The notes: generated by a model not told the origin, from the sequence alone. A stretch of 64,000 nucleotides of DNA from Pseudomonadota bacterium (GCA_023404095.1 JAEYDD010000051.1:119442-183441); one strand, 5' to 3'. Numbered from the stretch's first letter, positions 46,838 through 55,877 are shown. A program made the numbers and translations.

Positions 46838-47974
46838 ATGACGGAAAGAAAAGAGAAAATCGCAATTATCGGGGCCGGTCTCGGCGGCGCTGTCGCTGGC
46901 GCGCTCCTTCAGCATTCCGGGTTCGATGTCGATGTCTATGAGCAGGCGCCCAGCTTTGCGCGACTCGGAGCGGGCATTCACATGGGTCCGAACGTGCTGA
47001 AGATTTTCGAGCGGTTCGGCGTAGACAAGCAGGTTGTCGCCATCAGCAGCACACCGAGCCACTGGTTCAGCCGCGACGGCCTAACCGGGGACTACCTGTC
47101 CCGCATTCCCCTCGATGGCTATGGCGCGACCTACTGCACGGTCCACCGAGGCGACCTGCAGGCGCTGCAATGCGATCAGTTGAAGCCGGGCACGCTGCAC
47201 TTCGGCAAGAAGCTCGTCCGACTCGACGACAACGGCACCGACGTCATGCTCGAATTCGAGGACGGAACGTCGGTGCGCGCGGACATCGTCATCGGTGCCG
47301 ACGGCATCAATTCCAAGGTGCGCGAAGCTTTGCTGGGCTTCGAGAAGCCGAACTATAGCGGCTGGGTCGGCCATCGCGCCCTCATCTCCGCCGAGAAGCT
47401 GAAGAAATTCGACCTGGAGTTCGAGGACTGCGTGAAATGGTGGGGTCCGGACCGTCACATGATGGTCTACTACACCACCCACCGGCGTGACGAATACTAT
47501 TACGTCACCGGCGTTCCGCATCCCGCCTGGGAGTTCGACTCGGCGTTCGTCGAAAGCAGCCGCGAGGAAATGGCGTCCGAGTTCGAGGGCTACCATCCCA
47601 TCATTCAGGCGCTCATCGAATCCACCGGCGAGGTGACGAAGTGGCCGCTCTTCAATCGCAATCCGCTGCCGCTCTGGAGCCGCGGCCGCCTGGTCATGCT
47701 GGGCGACGCCTGTCATCCGATGAAGCCGCATATGGCGCAAGGCGCTGCCATGGCGATCGAAGATGCCGCCATGCTGACGCGCTGCCTGGAGGAGACCGGA
47801 GTCAGCGGCTACGACACCGCCTTCAAGCTCTACGAGGTCAACCGCCGCGACCGCGCCACGCGCGTGCAGACGGTGTCCAACGCCAATACGTTCCTGCTGC
47901 ACCAGGAGGACCCGTCCTGGGTCTACGGCTATGACGTCTATGCGCAGCCGCTGAAGAGCGAGAGCGCAGCATGA
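46838..47974 (+). CDS. nicC: 6-hydroxynicotinate 3-monooxygenase
   Basis: This 378-residue FAD monooxygenase (group A aromatic hydroxylase) is expected to convert 6-hydroxynicotinate to 2,5-dihydroxypyridine with loss of CO2, using NADH. It has the dinucleotide motif GAGLGG at 12-17, the DG motif in VIGADGINSKVR, and the FAD-binding RLVMLGDACHPMKPHMAQG. The start at 46838 follows CGAGGGG; the frame reaches back to 46676 but that part includes the promoter region. First gene of the plus-strand nic operon, and its stop overlaps nicD. Confidence 0.92.
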   Translation: MTERKEKIAIIGAGLGGAVAGALLQHSGFDVDVYEQAPSFARLGAGIHMGPNVLKIFERFGVDKQVVAISSTPSHWFSRDGLTGDYLSRIPLDGYGATYCTVHRGDLQALQCDQLKPGTLHFGKKLVRLDDNGTDVMLEFEDGTSVRADIVIGADGINSKVREALLGFEKPNYSGWVGHRALISAEKLKKFDLEFEDCVKWWGPDRHMMVYYTTHRRDEYYYVTGVPHPAWEFDSAFVESSREEMASEFEGYHPIIQALIESTGEVTKWPLFNRNPLPLWSRGRLVMLGDACHPMKPHMAQGAAMAIEDAAMLTRCLEETGVSGYDTAFKLYEVNRRDRATRVQTVSNANTFLLHQEDPSWVYGYDVYAQPLKSESAA

Positions 47975-48771
47975 GTGGCCAGTTCCTGTACGGCGCGAAT
48001 ATCTTCGCCAACGGCATCCGCCAGCACTATCTTCGCTATGGCGGCAAGGGGACGCCGGTCGTGCTTGTTCCGGGCATCACGAGCCCGGCCATCACCTGGG
48101 GGTTCGTCGCCGAACGGCTGGCGGCAAACCACGATGTCTATGTCCTGGATGTTCGCGGCCGGGGACTGTCATCGACCGGGCCCGATCTCGACTACGGCCT
48201 GGATTCGATGGCCTCCGACGTTGTCCACTTTGCCGAGGCGCTGAAGCTCGACGCTCCTGCGCTGCTCGGACACTCGATGGGCGCCCGCATCGCCATCCGC
48301 GCGTCGAACATGAGGCCTGCGGCGTTTTCTCGTCTCGTGCTCGTCGATCCCCCGGTATCCGGTCCCGGACGGCGCCCCTATCCGAGCAAGCTGCCGTGGT
48401 ACGTCGATTCCATCCGGCTTTCCCTGAGAGGCATCGACGCCGAAGGCATGAAGGCATTCTGCCCGACCTGGACGGACGAGCAACTGAAGCTGCGCGCCGA
48501 GTGGCTGCATACCTGCTACGAGCCGGCGATCGTCACCGCGTTCGAGGACTTCCACAAGGACGACATCTTCCCCGACCTGCCGAAGCTTTCGGTTCCTGCG
48601 ATGCTGATGGTGGCGGGACGCGGCGGCGTGATCGAGCAGGCGGACATTGACGAGGTGCTTGGGCTCAATCCCGCAATCGAGATCGCCCGGGTCGAGAAGG
48701 CCGGGCACATGATCCCCTGGGATGATTTCGAAGGCTTCTTCGCCGCACTCGGTGACTTTCTCTCCCGCTGA
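47971..48771 (+). CDS. nicD: N-formylmaleamate deformylase
   Basis: This 266-residue alpha/beta hydrolase has the nucleophile S102 in LLGHSMGAR and a catalytic histidine in EKAGHMIPW near the C-terminus; a likely acid is in the GRGGVIEQADIDE region. NicD releases formate from N-formylmaleamate to give maleamate. It overlaps nicC by ATGA. Assignment rests on the family plus the complete neighbouring pathway. Confidence 0.9.
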   Translation: MSGQFLYGANIFANGIRQHYLRYGGKGTPVVLVPGITSPAITWGFVAERLAANHDVYVLDVRGRGLSSTGPDLDYGLDSMASDVVHFAEALKLDAPALLGHSMGARIAIRASNMRPAAFSRLVLVDPPVSGPGRRPYPSKLPWYVDSIRLSLRGIDAEGMKAFCPTWTDEQLKLRAEWLHTCYEPAIVTAFEDFHKDDIFPDLPKLSVPAMLMVAGRGGVIEQADIDEVLGLNPAIEIARVEKAGHMIPWDDFEGFFAALGDFLSR

Positions 48772-48842
48772 TGATGACGGCTGCGGTGTTCTTTGGACGC
48801 CGCTTCGTTCGAATGCAAGCCTGACACCAGAGGACAAATTCC

Positions 48843-49595
48843 GTGCAGAACATCTATAGAATCGGCCAGATCGTTCCCAGTTCCAACACCACGATGGAAA
48901 CCGAAATCCCGGCGATGCTGACGGCGCGTCAGTCCATCCGCCCGGAGCGCTTCACCTTTCATTCGAGCCGCATGCGCATGAAGAAGGTCGTGAAGGAAGA
49001 GCTGGCGGCGATGGACGCCGAGTCCGACCGCTGCGCCGTCGAACTCTCCGATGCCCGCGTCGACGTGCTGGGCTATGCCTGCCTGGTCGCCATCATGGCA
49101 ATGGGCCTCGGCTATCATCGCCAGTCCGAGGCGCGGCTGAGGGGACGCACGCAGGAGAACGACACGAACATTCCGGTCGTCACCAGCGCCGGCGCTCTGG
49201 TCGAAGGGCTGAAGGTGATGAACGCCAAGAAGATCGCGGTCGTCGCGCCCTACATGAAGCCGCTGACCGAACTCGTCGTGAACTACATTCGCGAGGAAGG
49301 CTTCGAGGTCATGGATTGGCGGGCCCTGGAAATCCCGGACAATCTCGACGTCGCCCGCCACGATCCGGAGAACCTGCCGGCAATCGTCCAGACGCTCGAC
49401 CTCTCCGAGGTGGACGTCATCGTGCTATCGGCATGCGTGCAGATGCCTTCGCTGCCGGTGATCTCCAAGGTCGAGGCGATGACGGGCAAGCCGGTCGTGA
49501 CCGCAGCAGTCGCGACGACATACTGCATGCTGAAGGCGCTTGGCCTCGAGGCGGTCGTGCCGGGTGCCGGCGCGTTGCTCTCCGGCGCATACTGA
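48843..49595 (+). CDS. nicE: Maleate cis-trans isomerase
   Basis: This 250-residue isomerase of the Asp/Glu racemase superfamily converts maleate to fumarate. The two catalytic cysteines are C80 in GYACLVAIM and C198 in LSACVQMPS, matching the positions known for P. putida NicE (82 and 200). The PSSNTTMETE motif near residues 12-21 also binds substrate. It starts with GTG at 48843, after CAGAGGA. Confidence 0.93.
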   Translation: MQNIYRIGQIVPSSNTTMETEIPAMLTARQSIRPERFTFHSSRMRMKKVVKEELAAMDAESDRCAVELSDARVDVLGYACLVAIMAMGLGYHRQSEARLRGRTQENDTNIPVVTSAGALVEGLKVMNAKKIAVVAPYMKPLTELVVNYIREEGFEVMDWRALEIPDNLDVARHDPENLPAIVQTLDLSEVDVIVLSACVQMPSLPVISKVEAMTGKPVVTAAVATTYCMLKALGLEAVVPGAGALLSGAY

Positions 49596-49605
49596 GGAGC
49601 CCGCC

Positions 49606-50241
49606 ATGCAAAGCGCCGAAGCCAACTACAAGGGTGTCTGGGGAAACCGCATCGGCTTCGGCCAGCGCCCGGCACTTCTCGTCATCGATTTCCTCAAGGG
49701 CTACACGATCAAGTGTTCCCCGCTTTATGCGCCGGGCGTGGTCGACGCAGTCGCCCGCACGCCTCACCTGATCGAGGCGGCCCGCCGCACCGGCATACCG
49801 GTGATTCATACGCGGATACTCTACCTGGCGGAAAATTGCGCCGACGGCGGCATCTGGGTCCAGAAGGCGCCCGTGATGAAGGCCATGGTCGAGGGCAACG
49901 AACTGGCCGAGTTCTGCGACGAGGTGGCGCCGGCCGCCGGCGAACTGGTGATCGTGAAGCAGTACGCCAGCGCATTCTTCGGCACCAGCCTCGCTCCGCA
50001 TCTTCACGCGCAGGGTATCGACACGGTGGTGCTCGCCGGTTGCTCCACGAGCGGCTGCATCCGGGCGAGCGCCGTGGACGCCGTCCAGTATGGTTTCCGC
50101 ACGATCGTCGTCGGCGACTGCGTCGGCGACCGTCATCCCGATCCGCACAACGCCAATCTCTTCGACATCGACAGCAAATACGGCGACGTCGTCTCCCGCG
50201 AGGATGCGATCGCAGCCTTCGGCGGCGCGCGCTGTCCGTAG
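49606..50241 (+). CDS. nicF: Maleamate amidohydrolase
   Basis: This 211-residue isochorismatase-family enzyme deaminates maleamate to maleate and ammonia. The triad is D28 (LVIDFLKGY), K118 (VKQYASAFF) and C151 (GCSTSGCIR). The start at 49606 follows TGAGGAG. It is typical NicF in length and motif order, and lies between nicE and nicX. Confidence 0.92.
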   Translation: MQSAEANYKGVWGNRIGFGQRPALLVIDFLKGYTIKCSPLYAPGVVDAVARTPHLIEAARRTGIPVIHTRILYLAENCADGGIWVQKAPVMKAMVEGNELAEFCDEVAPAAGELVIVKQYASAFFGTSLAPHLHAQGIDTVVLAGCSTSGCIRASAVDAVQYGFRTIVVGDCVGDRHPDPHNANLFDIDSKYGDVVSREDAIAAFGGARCP

Positions 50242-50298
50242 CCTTCGACACAGCGTTACGAACGAAAACAAGAACAGCCAACCAGAGGACCGACAAAG

Positions 50299-51327
50299 AT
50301 GGACAGAAGTGTATTCACGGAACTGTGCCTTGAGCAATTGAAGCAGAGCGGCGTTCATGAAGGTGAAAAGGTCGTCGTGCTCTCGCAGGGAGACGAGCGG
50401 CTCGACTACGCCGATGCGTTCTTGGCAGCCGGCCAGCGCCTGGGCGCGCGGATGTATCATTTGCGGCTGCCTGCTCCGCTTCCCGGCGACGGAAGCTGGG
50501 CCGTCGGCCAGACCGGGCTTGCCGGAAACCCCGAAGCTGTCGAGGCCCTGAAGAAGGCGGACATGGTGGTCGACCTGATCTTCCTGCTGTTCAGCCCTGA
50601 ACAGATGGCTATCCAGGCCGCCGGTGCGCGTGTCCTGACGGCGGTCGAACCGGCGCCGCTGCTCGGCCGGCTCATGCCGACGAAGCAGCTTCGCGAACGC
50701 GTCGAAGTCGGCGTGGAATACATGAAGAAGGCCAAGACCCTTCGGATCACCAGCAAGGCGGGGACCGACGTTCTCTACAAGATGGGCGTCTATCCGACGG
50801 TCGGCGAATACGGTTGCACGGACGAGGCGGGTCGCTGGGACCATTGGCCGGCGGCCTTCGTCTTCTCGGGTGCTGCAGACGACGGCGTCGACGGCCAGAT
50901 CGTCCTGGCCCCGGGCGATGTGCTTCTGCCGCTCAACATCTATGTGCGCGAACCGGTCATCTACACGATCGAGAAGGGCTTCATCCAGGACATCCGCGGA
51001 GGCCTCGAGGCCGACCTCATCAAATCCTACATGAAGACCTTCAACGATCCGCGCGGCATGGGCATGTCGCATGTGGGCTGGGGGCTGGACCACCGCGCCA
51101 ACTGGCATGGGCTTTGTGACTTCGGCGGCGGCATGGGCATGGAACTGCGCTCCTTCTACGGAAACGTCATGTTCTCCACCGGCCCGAACAACGAGCTGGG
51201 CGGCCCGAACGACACCGCATGCCATCTGGACATTCCGATGCGCGGTTGCAGCCTCTTCCTCGATGACGAGCCGATGGTGCTCGACGGCGACATCGCCGTG
51301 AAGGAAATGCAGCACAACTTCGGCTGA
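50299..51327 (+). CDS. nicX: 2,5-dihydroxypyridine 5,6-dioxygenase
   Basis: This 342-residue non-heme Fe(II) dioxygenase opens the ring of 2,5-dihydroxypyridine to N-formylmaleamate. Iron ligands by comparison with P. putida NicX (H265, H318, D320) would be H258 in MSHVGWG and H309/D311 in CHLDIPM. AGAGGACC precedes the ATG. It belongs to an unusual extradiol class unrelated to vicinal-chelate dioxygenases. Confidence 0.93.
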   Translation: MDRSVFTELCLEQLKQSGVHEGEKVVVLSQGDERLDYADAFLAAGQRLGARMYHLRLPAPLPGDGSWAVGQTGLAGNPEAVEALKKADMVVDLIFLLFSPEQMAIQAAGARVLTAVEPAPLLGRLMPTKQLRERVEVGVEYMKKAKTLRITSKAGTDVLYKMGVYPTVGEYGCTDEAGRWDHWPAAFVFSGAADDGVDGQIVLAPGDVLLPLNIYVREPVIYTIEKGFIQDIRGGLEADLIKSYMKTFNDPRGMGMSHVGWGLDHRANWHGLCDFGGGMGMELRSFYGNVMFSTGPNNELGGPNDTACHLDIPMRGCSLFLDDEPMVLDGDIAVKEMQHNFG

Positions 51328-51350
51328 CCCGAGTTCAGCCGATCAATTCC

Positions 51351-51375
51351 CTGGCCGCCCGACGATGGCGGCCAG
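51351..51375 (+). terminator. Hairpin after nicX
   Basis: CTGGCCGCC and GGCGGCCAG form a perfect 9-bp stem with a seven-base loop, 23 bases after the nicX stop. No T-run follows; it may attenuate transcription between nicX and the carrier gene or stabilise the upstream mRNA. Confidence 0.5.
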
Positions 51376-51454
51376 CAACGTGACGATAGATCACGGGACG
51401 CGCACAGCGAGGCGCGACAAGACAATCTGGCATCAATCGACATGAGGGGTCTCC

Positions 51455-52768
51455 ATGCAAACACCAGTTTCAGTAGAACAAGCAATCCAAACCGCCGGCG
51501 TCGGCACGTTCCAGCGTCGCCTGTTTATCATCTTCGGTCTCGTCTGGGCCGCGGACGCCATGCAGGTCCTGGCGATCGGCTTCACTGCGCCATCGATTGC
51601 CGCAAGTTTTGGCATTACCGTTCCGCAAGCCTTGCAGACCGGCACGATGTTCTTTCTTGGAATGCTCATCGGCGCCTTCGTATTCGGTCGCCTCGCCGAT
51701 CGTATCGGTCGCCGTCCGGTTCTCTTTGCCGCCATTATCCTGGATGCCGTGTTTGGCGTCGCCTCGGCCTTCGCACCCGACCTGCAGTGGCTCTATGTTG
51801 CACGCTTCCTGACGGGTGTTGGCGTTGGCGGCACACTGCCCGTCGACTATGCCATGATGGCCGAATTCCTGCCCTCCGATCGTCGCGGGCGCTGGCTCGT
51901 TCTGCTTGAGGGCTTCTGGGCCGTCGGCACCGTAGCACTCGCCTTTTTGGCGCTTGCTGCAGGCAGCCAAGGCGGTGAGGCATGGAGAACGATCTTCTTT
52001 GTCACCGGACTTCCGGCCCTCATCGGTGTGGTGCTTCGGTTCTATGTGCCGGAATCGCCACTTTACCTCAGCCGAAAAGGAAAGTCGGCGGAGGCCCGTC
52101 AGGTCCTCCAGCGGGTTGCGAAGGCAAACGGCAATCCCATAGAAATTCCACCGCTGATGCCGCAGAAGCCCGAAAGCAAATCACTCGCCGCCCTGCTATC
52201 GCCGGAACTCCGTCGCCGCAGTGTGTTCTTGATGCTGGCCTGGTTGCTGATTTCGGTTTCCTACTACGGCGTGTTCGTCTATCTGCCGGTCAAGCTCGCC
52301 AATGATGGGTTCGGCTTCCTCCGCGGCCAGCTCTTTCTGGTACTCCTGGCAATCGCCCAGTTGCCCGGCTACGCACTGGCTGCCTATGGCGTTGAACGGT
52401 GGGGCCGCAAGCCGACCCTGATCGGCTTCCTTCTGCTGAGCGCCGTCGGCACGTTGGCCTACGGGCTGGGGCAGACACTGGAGGTGGTGGTGAGCGCGTC
52501 GCTCCTCATGAGTTTTGCGCTGCTTGGAACCTGGGGCGCAATCTATGCCTTCACGCCGGAGGTCTATCCGACGGGGCTGCGCGCCAGCGGCATGGGAACC
52601 GCAGGCTCGGTGGCACGCTTCGGCGGACTGCTTGCGCCCTCGATTGTCGCACCAATCATGAGCAGCAGCTTCGGGCTGGCGCTGGGCATCATCTCAGGCC
52701 TTTTGCTGCTGGGGGCGCTGAGCGTTTGGCTGATCGATGTTGAGACGAAGAGCCAGGCACTCGAATGA
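51455..52768 (+). CDS. nicT: MFS transporter, NicT-like
   Basis: This 437-residue carrier has 12 predicted membrane segments. MFS motifs are seen: GRLADRIGRRPVLF between helices 2 and 3, and ERWGRKPTLIGF in the second half. It is of the aromatic acid:H+ symporter type and should bring nicotinate or a hydroxylated pyridine into the cell. Position between nicX and the regulator supports NicT, though substrate is inferred from context. Confidence 0.85.
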   Translation: MQTPVSVEQAIQTAGVGTFQRRLFIIFGLVWAADAMQVLAIGFTAPSIAASFGITVPQALQTGTMFFLGMLIGAFVFGRLADRIGRRPVLFAAIILDAVFGVASAFAPDLQWLYVARFLTGVGVGGTLPVDYAMMAEFLPSDRRGRWLVLLEGFWAVGTVALAFLALAAGSQGGEAWRTIFFVTGLPALIGVVLRFYVPESPLYLSRKGKSAEARQVLQRVAKANGNPIEIPPLMPQKPESKSLAALLSPELRRRSVFLMLAWLLISVSYYGVFVYLPVKLANDGFGFLRGQLFLVLLAIAQLPGYALAAYGVERWGRKPTLIGFLLLSAVGTLAYGLGQTLEVVVSASLLMSFALLGTWGAIYAFTPEVYPTGLRASGMGTAGSVARFGGLLAPSIVAPIMSSSFGLALGIISGLLLLGALSVWLIDVETKSQALE

Positions 52769-52781
52769 ACCGGTGGCTGAT

Positions 52782-52808
52782 CCGCGGTGGTGCCTTGCAC
52801 CATCGCGG
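52782..52808 (+). terminator. Terminator hairpin after the MFS gene
   Basis: A 12-bp stem with one G-T wobble (CCGCGGTGGTGC with GCACCATCGCGG) and the three-base loop CTT lies 13 bases after the stop. It separates the carrier gene from nicR. Confidence 0.6.
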
Positions 52809-52965
52809 TTACTCGGGCTGAAGACCACGCTGCCAACGCTTGTAAGGTCGCTACGCCTTTTCTAAAGGTCATCGGACCAGGGCGATCTTTATTGCGGCGT
52901 TTCGGCGTCTGGATGGCACGATTGCGACTTTGCCGGATCGGCAGACGAAGGCGGTAGGGAAAGAC

Positions 52966-53445
52966 ATGAACGAACATGATGGACAGGAGCCCTACCGCGT
53001 AACCGAACAGGTGGGGCACCTGTTGCGGAAGGCCTACCAGCGACACCTCGCCATCTTTCAGGACAATGCAACCGATCCCAGCCTGACATCGGTCCAGTTC
53101 GTGACGCTCTGCGCCCTGCATGACCTGGGACCGGTTTCCCAAGCCGAACTGGTCAAGGCGACGGCAGTCGATCAGGCAACCATCCGCGGCATCGTCGACC
53201 GGCTCAAGGCGCGGGGACTGATCGACATTTCGCGCGATGCCAACGATGGCCGGAAAGTCATCATGTCGCTGCTGCCGGCGGGCGAGGCCGTCCTTGAGGA
53301 AATGTACCCGAAAGCGAAGACGATCACTGAAAAGACCATGTGCAGGCTGAACGTCGCCGAACAGGTGGCATTGCTGTACCTCCTGCGAAAGATCGGCGAG
53401 GACGATGCGACCGCCGAGCGTGAAGACAACAGCAGCGACACGTGA
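52966..53445 (+). CDS. nicR: MarR-family repressor of the nic genes
   Basis: This 159-residue MarR protein has its winged helix in residues ~40-110 (SLTSVQFVTLCALHDLGPVSQAELVKATAVDQATIRGIVDRL). It starts at 52966 after GTAGGGA. In P. putida a MarR-type NicR controls the same pathway and responds to 6-hydroxynicotinate; the role here is by analogy. Likely targets are the AGCGTAYACGCT palindromes at 46633 and 46761. It is related to the MarR gene at 32117. Confidence 0.87.
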   Translation: MNEHDGQEPYRVTEQVGHLLRKAYQRHLAIFQDNATDPSLTSVQFVTLCALHDLGPVSQAELVKATAVDQATIRGIVDRLKARGLIDISRDANDGRKVIMSLLPAGEAVLEEMYPKAKTITEKTMCRLNVAEQVALLYLLRKIGEDDATAEREDNSSDT

Positions 53446-53473
53446 TTTGAACAAGGCAGGCAGACAGACAGAA

Positions 53474-54373
53474 ATGATAACGGTATTCGGCTCGATCAAC
53501 ATGGATCTCGTTGCCATCGCAAGCAAGATGCCGCGCCCCGGCGAAACGGTGGCAGGCCTGCAGTCCTCCGCATCGCCCGGCGGCAAGGGCGCCAATCAGG
53601 CACTCGCGGCTCGTCGCGCCGGTGCGGGCGTGCGCATGGCGGGAGCCGTTGGCCATGATCCCTTTGGTGCCGAAGCTCTGGCCCTTCTCAAGGACGCATC
53701 CGTCGATCTGTCGCTCGTTCGCGCAGTCGAACAATCCACCGGAACCGCACATGTGGTCGTGGATGCCGGTGGCGAGAATGCGATCGTGGTCGTGCCCGGA
53801 GCCAACGGTCAGGTCGAAGAGAGCGACGCGCGTTGTGTGCTCGAAGGGATGAAGGCAGGCGAGACGCTCGTTCTGCAGATGGAAATTCCGCCGCGCGCTG
53901 TCGAGGCTGCTCTCGTGGCGGCGCGGGCAAAAGGGGTCGTCTCCATCTTCAATGTTGCGCCGATGACGTCCGATGCCATTCGGCTTTACACCGGCGCCGA
54001 TATCGTCGTCGCAAACGAGACCGAGTTCGAGGCGCTGGTCGGTGCACCGGTCCACTCCGAAGAACAAAGGCTGGATGCGATGAAGAGGCTTCATGCCCAG
54101 TCCGGCCGCACGCTCGTCGTGACGCTTGGCGCCGACGGAGCGGTGGCAATCCATGCGGGGGACGTATACCGCGCCGAGGGCTTGAAGATCACGCCCGTTG
54201 ATACCGTGGGCGCCGGCGACACTTTTTGCGGATATCTTGCCGCCGCTCTCGACGCCGGCCTCGATTTCGCATCTGCATTGCGCCGCGCAGTCGTGGCCGG
54301 CTCCCTTGCATGCACGAAATCTGGAGCGCAGCCAGCGATCCCCTTGATGTCCGAGGTACAGGCCCGGCTCTAA
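53474..54373 (+). CDS. rbsK: Ribokinase-like PfkB sugar kinase
   Basis: This 299-residue PfkB kinase looks like ribokinase. It has GSINMDLVAIASKMPRPGET, SPGGKGANQALAARRAG (sugar binding), NETEFEALVG, and the anion hole plus catalytic base D249 in DTVGAGDTFCGYL. It phosphorylates a pentose, probably ribose, in the cytoplasm. It follows nicR by 28 bases; no ribose transporter is adjacent, so supply may come from nucleoside cleavage such as by the hydrolase at 4468. The rbsK name is tentative. Confidence 0.85.
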   Translation: MITVFGSINMDLVAIASKMPRPGETVAGLQSSASPGGKGANQALAARRAGAGVRMAGAVGHDPFGAEALALLKDASVDLSLVRAVEQSTGTAHVVVDAGGENAIVVVPGANGQVEESDARCVLEGMKAGETLVLQMEIPPRAVEAALVAARAKGVVSIFNVAPMTSDAIRLYTGADIVVANETEFEALVGAPVHSEEQRLDAMKRLHAQSGRTLVVTLGADGAVAIHAGDVYRAEGLKITPVDTVGAGDTFCGYLAAALDAGLDFASALRRAVVAGSLACTKSGAQPAIPLMSEVQARL

Positions 54374-54468
54374 TCCCGGGGCGGGGAGGACTGTCCACGC
54401 GGACGGCGCCGCGGCAGATTCTCTGTTCCAGCCATGACGGCCCCCGTGAAACCATGAAGGCTGGCCGG

Positions 54469-54716
54469 TCTTGTTGGCGTTCACCACCTCATTGCGCGCG
54501 TTTTCAAAGGCCTGCAGCGCCTGCTGAATATGCGCGGCCAAGACCGCGCCCGTCGTCAGCGACGATCTAGCGCGCAACACCAGCGCCACGCCGAGATCCT
54601 CCTCAATTGCCGCGATCGGCCGCGTAGCTGCCTCCGGCCAGCTCCCGGGCCATCCGGGCAAAATTCCGCTTTACCGCGATCAGCAGGACGGCTCGCAGCA
54701 CCTTGCCGTCGCTCAT
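54469..54716 (-). pseudogene. LysR regulator N-terminal remnant, frameshifted
   Basis: From ATG 54716 one frame reads SDGKVLRAVLLIAVKRNFARMARELAGGSYAA and then stops. A different frame continues with ATRPIAAIEEDLGVALVLRARSSLTTGA to about 54469. Joined, these give a LysR winged-helix domain. The effector domain is missing. It is divergent from the ring-cleaving dioxygenase gene, the usual place of its LysR regulator, so that operon has probably lost its own control. Confidence 0.7.
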
Positions 54717-54746
54717 CCGATTATTCCCTAATCCGCAATTCACTCG

Positions 54747-54760
54747 CAATTATTATTGCA
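54747..54760. promoter_or_regulatory. Inverted repeat GCAAT-TATT-ATTGC
   Basis: This 5-bp inverted repeat with a four-base spacer lies in the AT-rich gap between the LysR remnant and the VOC dioxygenase gene. It may be the former LysR site or a current operator. Confidence 0.35.
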
Positions 54761-54835
54761 ATTAACCCGAAGGCCAATTCGGACGAATATGCCCTCATCG
54801 AAAGACGGCAAACAACGATGCAGAAAGGCAAGACC

Positions 54836-55768
54836 ATGATAACCGAAATCAAGGGCCTCCATCACGTCACCTCCCTGGCTGCGGATGCAGCAAAGAACAA
54901 TACCTTCTTCACCGACACGCTCGGCCTGCGCCGCGTGAAGAAGACGGTGAACTTCGACGAGCCGAGCGTGTATCACCTCTATTACGGCGATGAGAACGGT
55001 TCGGCCGGCACCGTCATGACCTACTTCCCCTTCCCGGACATCATGCGCGGTCGCGCAGGCGTCGGCGAAGTCGGCGAAACGCAGTTCTCCGTCCCGTCCG
55101 GATCTCTGCCCTTCTGGAAGGAACGGCTGGTCGCCCAGGGCGTCAAGGGCCTCCAGGAAGACACGACCTTCGGTGCTCGCAGGCTCCGCTTCGACGGGCC
55201 GGACGGCGAGGGCCTGGCCCTGATCGAAACGGAGGGCGACCTCCGCAAGCCCTGGACAGGGGCCGGCATTCAGGGCGAAACGGCGATCCGCGGCTTCTCC
55301 GGCGCAAGGCTGCGGCTGCACGAGGCAGATGCCACCGCCGAACTGCTGGGCTTCATGGGTTACCAGAAGGCTGAAAGCGAAGGCAACGTGACGCGCTTCA
55401 TCATCCCGGGCGGCAATGGTGCCGATGCCATCGACCTCGAGGCGCTGTCGCAGACCTCCTATGCACGGCAGGGTGCAGGCTCGGTGCACCACATCGCCTT
55501 TGCGGTCGACGATCGCGCAGCCCAGCTCGCGGTCCGCAAGGCGCTGATGGACACGGGATACCAGGTAACGCCGGTGATTGACCGCGACTACTTCTGGGCG
55601 ATCTACTTCCGGACACCGGGCGGCGTCCTGTTCGAAATCGCCACCAACGAGCCCGGCTTCAACCGGGACGAGGATACGGCCCACCTCGGCGAAGCTTTGA
55701 AGCTGCCGACCCGCTACGAGCCCTTCCGCGAAAGGATCGAGGCGCACCTCGCGCCGCTGGCCGCCTGA
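54836..55768 (+). CDS. Ring-cleaving dioxygenase, VOC/glyoxalase fold (MhqO/LinE-like)
   Basis: This 310-residue two-domain vicinal oxygen chelate protein resembles hydroquinone/catechol ring-cleaving dioxygenases: ITEIKGLHHVTSLAADAAK, GLRRVKKTVNFDEPSVYHLYYGDE, AGSVHHIAFAV and VLFEIATNEPGF supply the likely His-His-Glu iron set. The start at 54836 follows AAAGG with seven bases spacing; an ATG at 54818 adds six residues. It is paired with a YcaC-like hydrolase and a decayed LysR gene. Substrate not known: a hydroquinone or related diol is most likely. Confidence 0.85.
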   Translation: MITEIKGLHHVTSLAADAAKNNTFFTDTLGLRRVKKTVNFDEPSVYHLYYGDENGSAGTVMTYFPFPDIMRGRAGVGEVGETQFSVPSGSLPFWKERLVAQGVKGLQEDTTFGARRLRFDGPDGEGLALIETEGDLRKPWTGAGIQGETAIRGFSGARLRLHEADATAELLGFMGYQKAESEGNVTRFIIPGGNGADAIDLEALSQTSYARQGAGSVHHIAFAVDDRAAQLAVRKALMDTGYQVTPVIDRDYFWAIYFRTPGGVLFEIATNEPGFNRDEDTAHLGEALKLPTRYEPFRERIEAHLAPLAA

Positions 55769-55793
55769 TCCCGCTCCTGCACCTGCCTTCGAC

Positions 55794-55816
55794 GGCTGCC
55801 GACGACTTCGGCAGCC
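55794..55816 (+). terminator. Hairpin after VOC dioxygenase
   Basis: GGCTGCCGA and TCGGCAGCC form a perfect 9-bp stem with loop CGACT, 26 bases past the stop codon and 60 bases before the next ATG. No T-run follows. Confidence 0.5.
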
Positions 55817-55877
55817 GCCTATCCACCCCATTGAAATCCGCCGCAAGTGCGGCATCCTGCTTCAGAGGAGAACCGAA

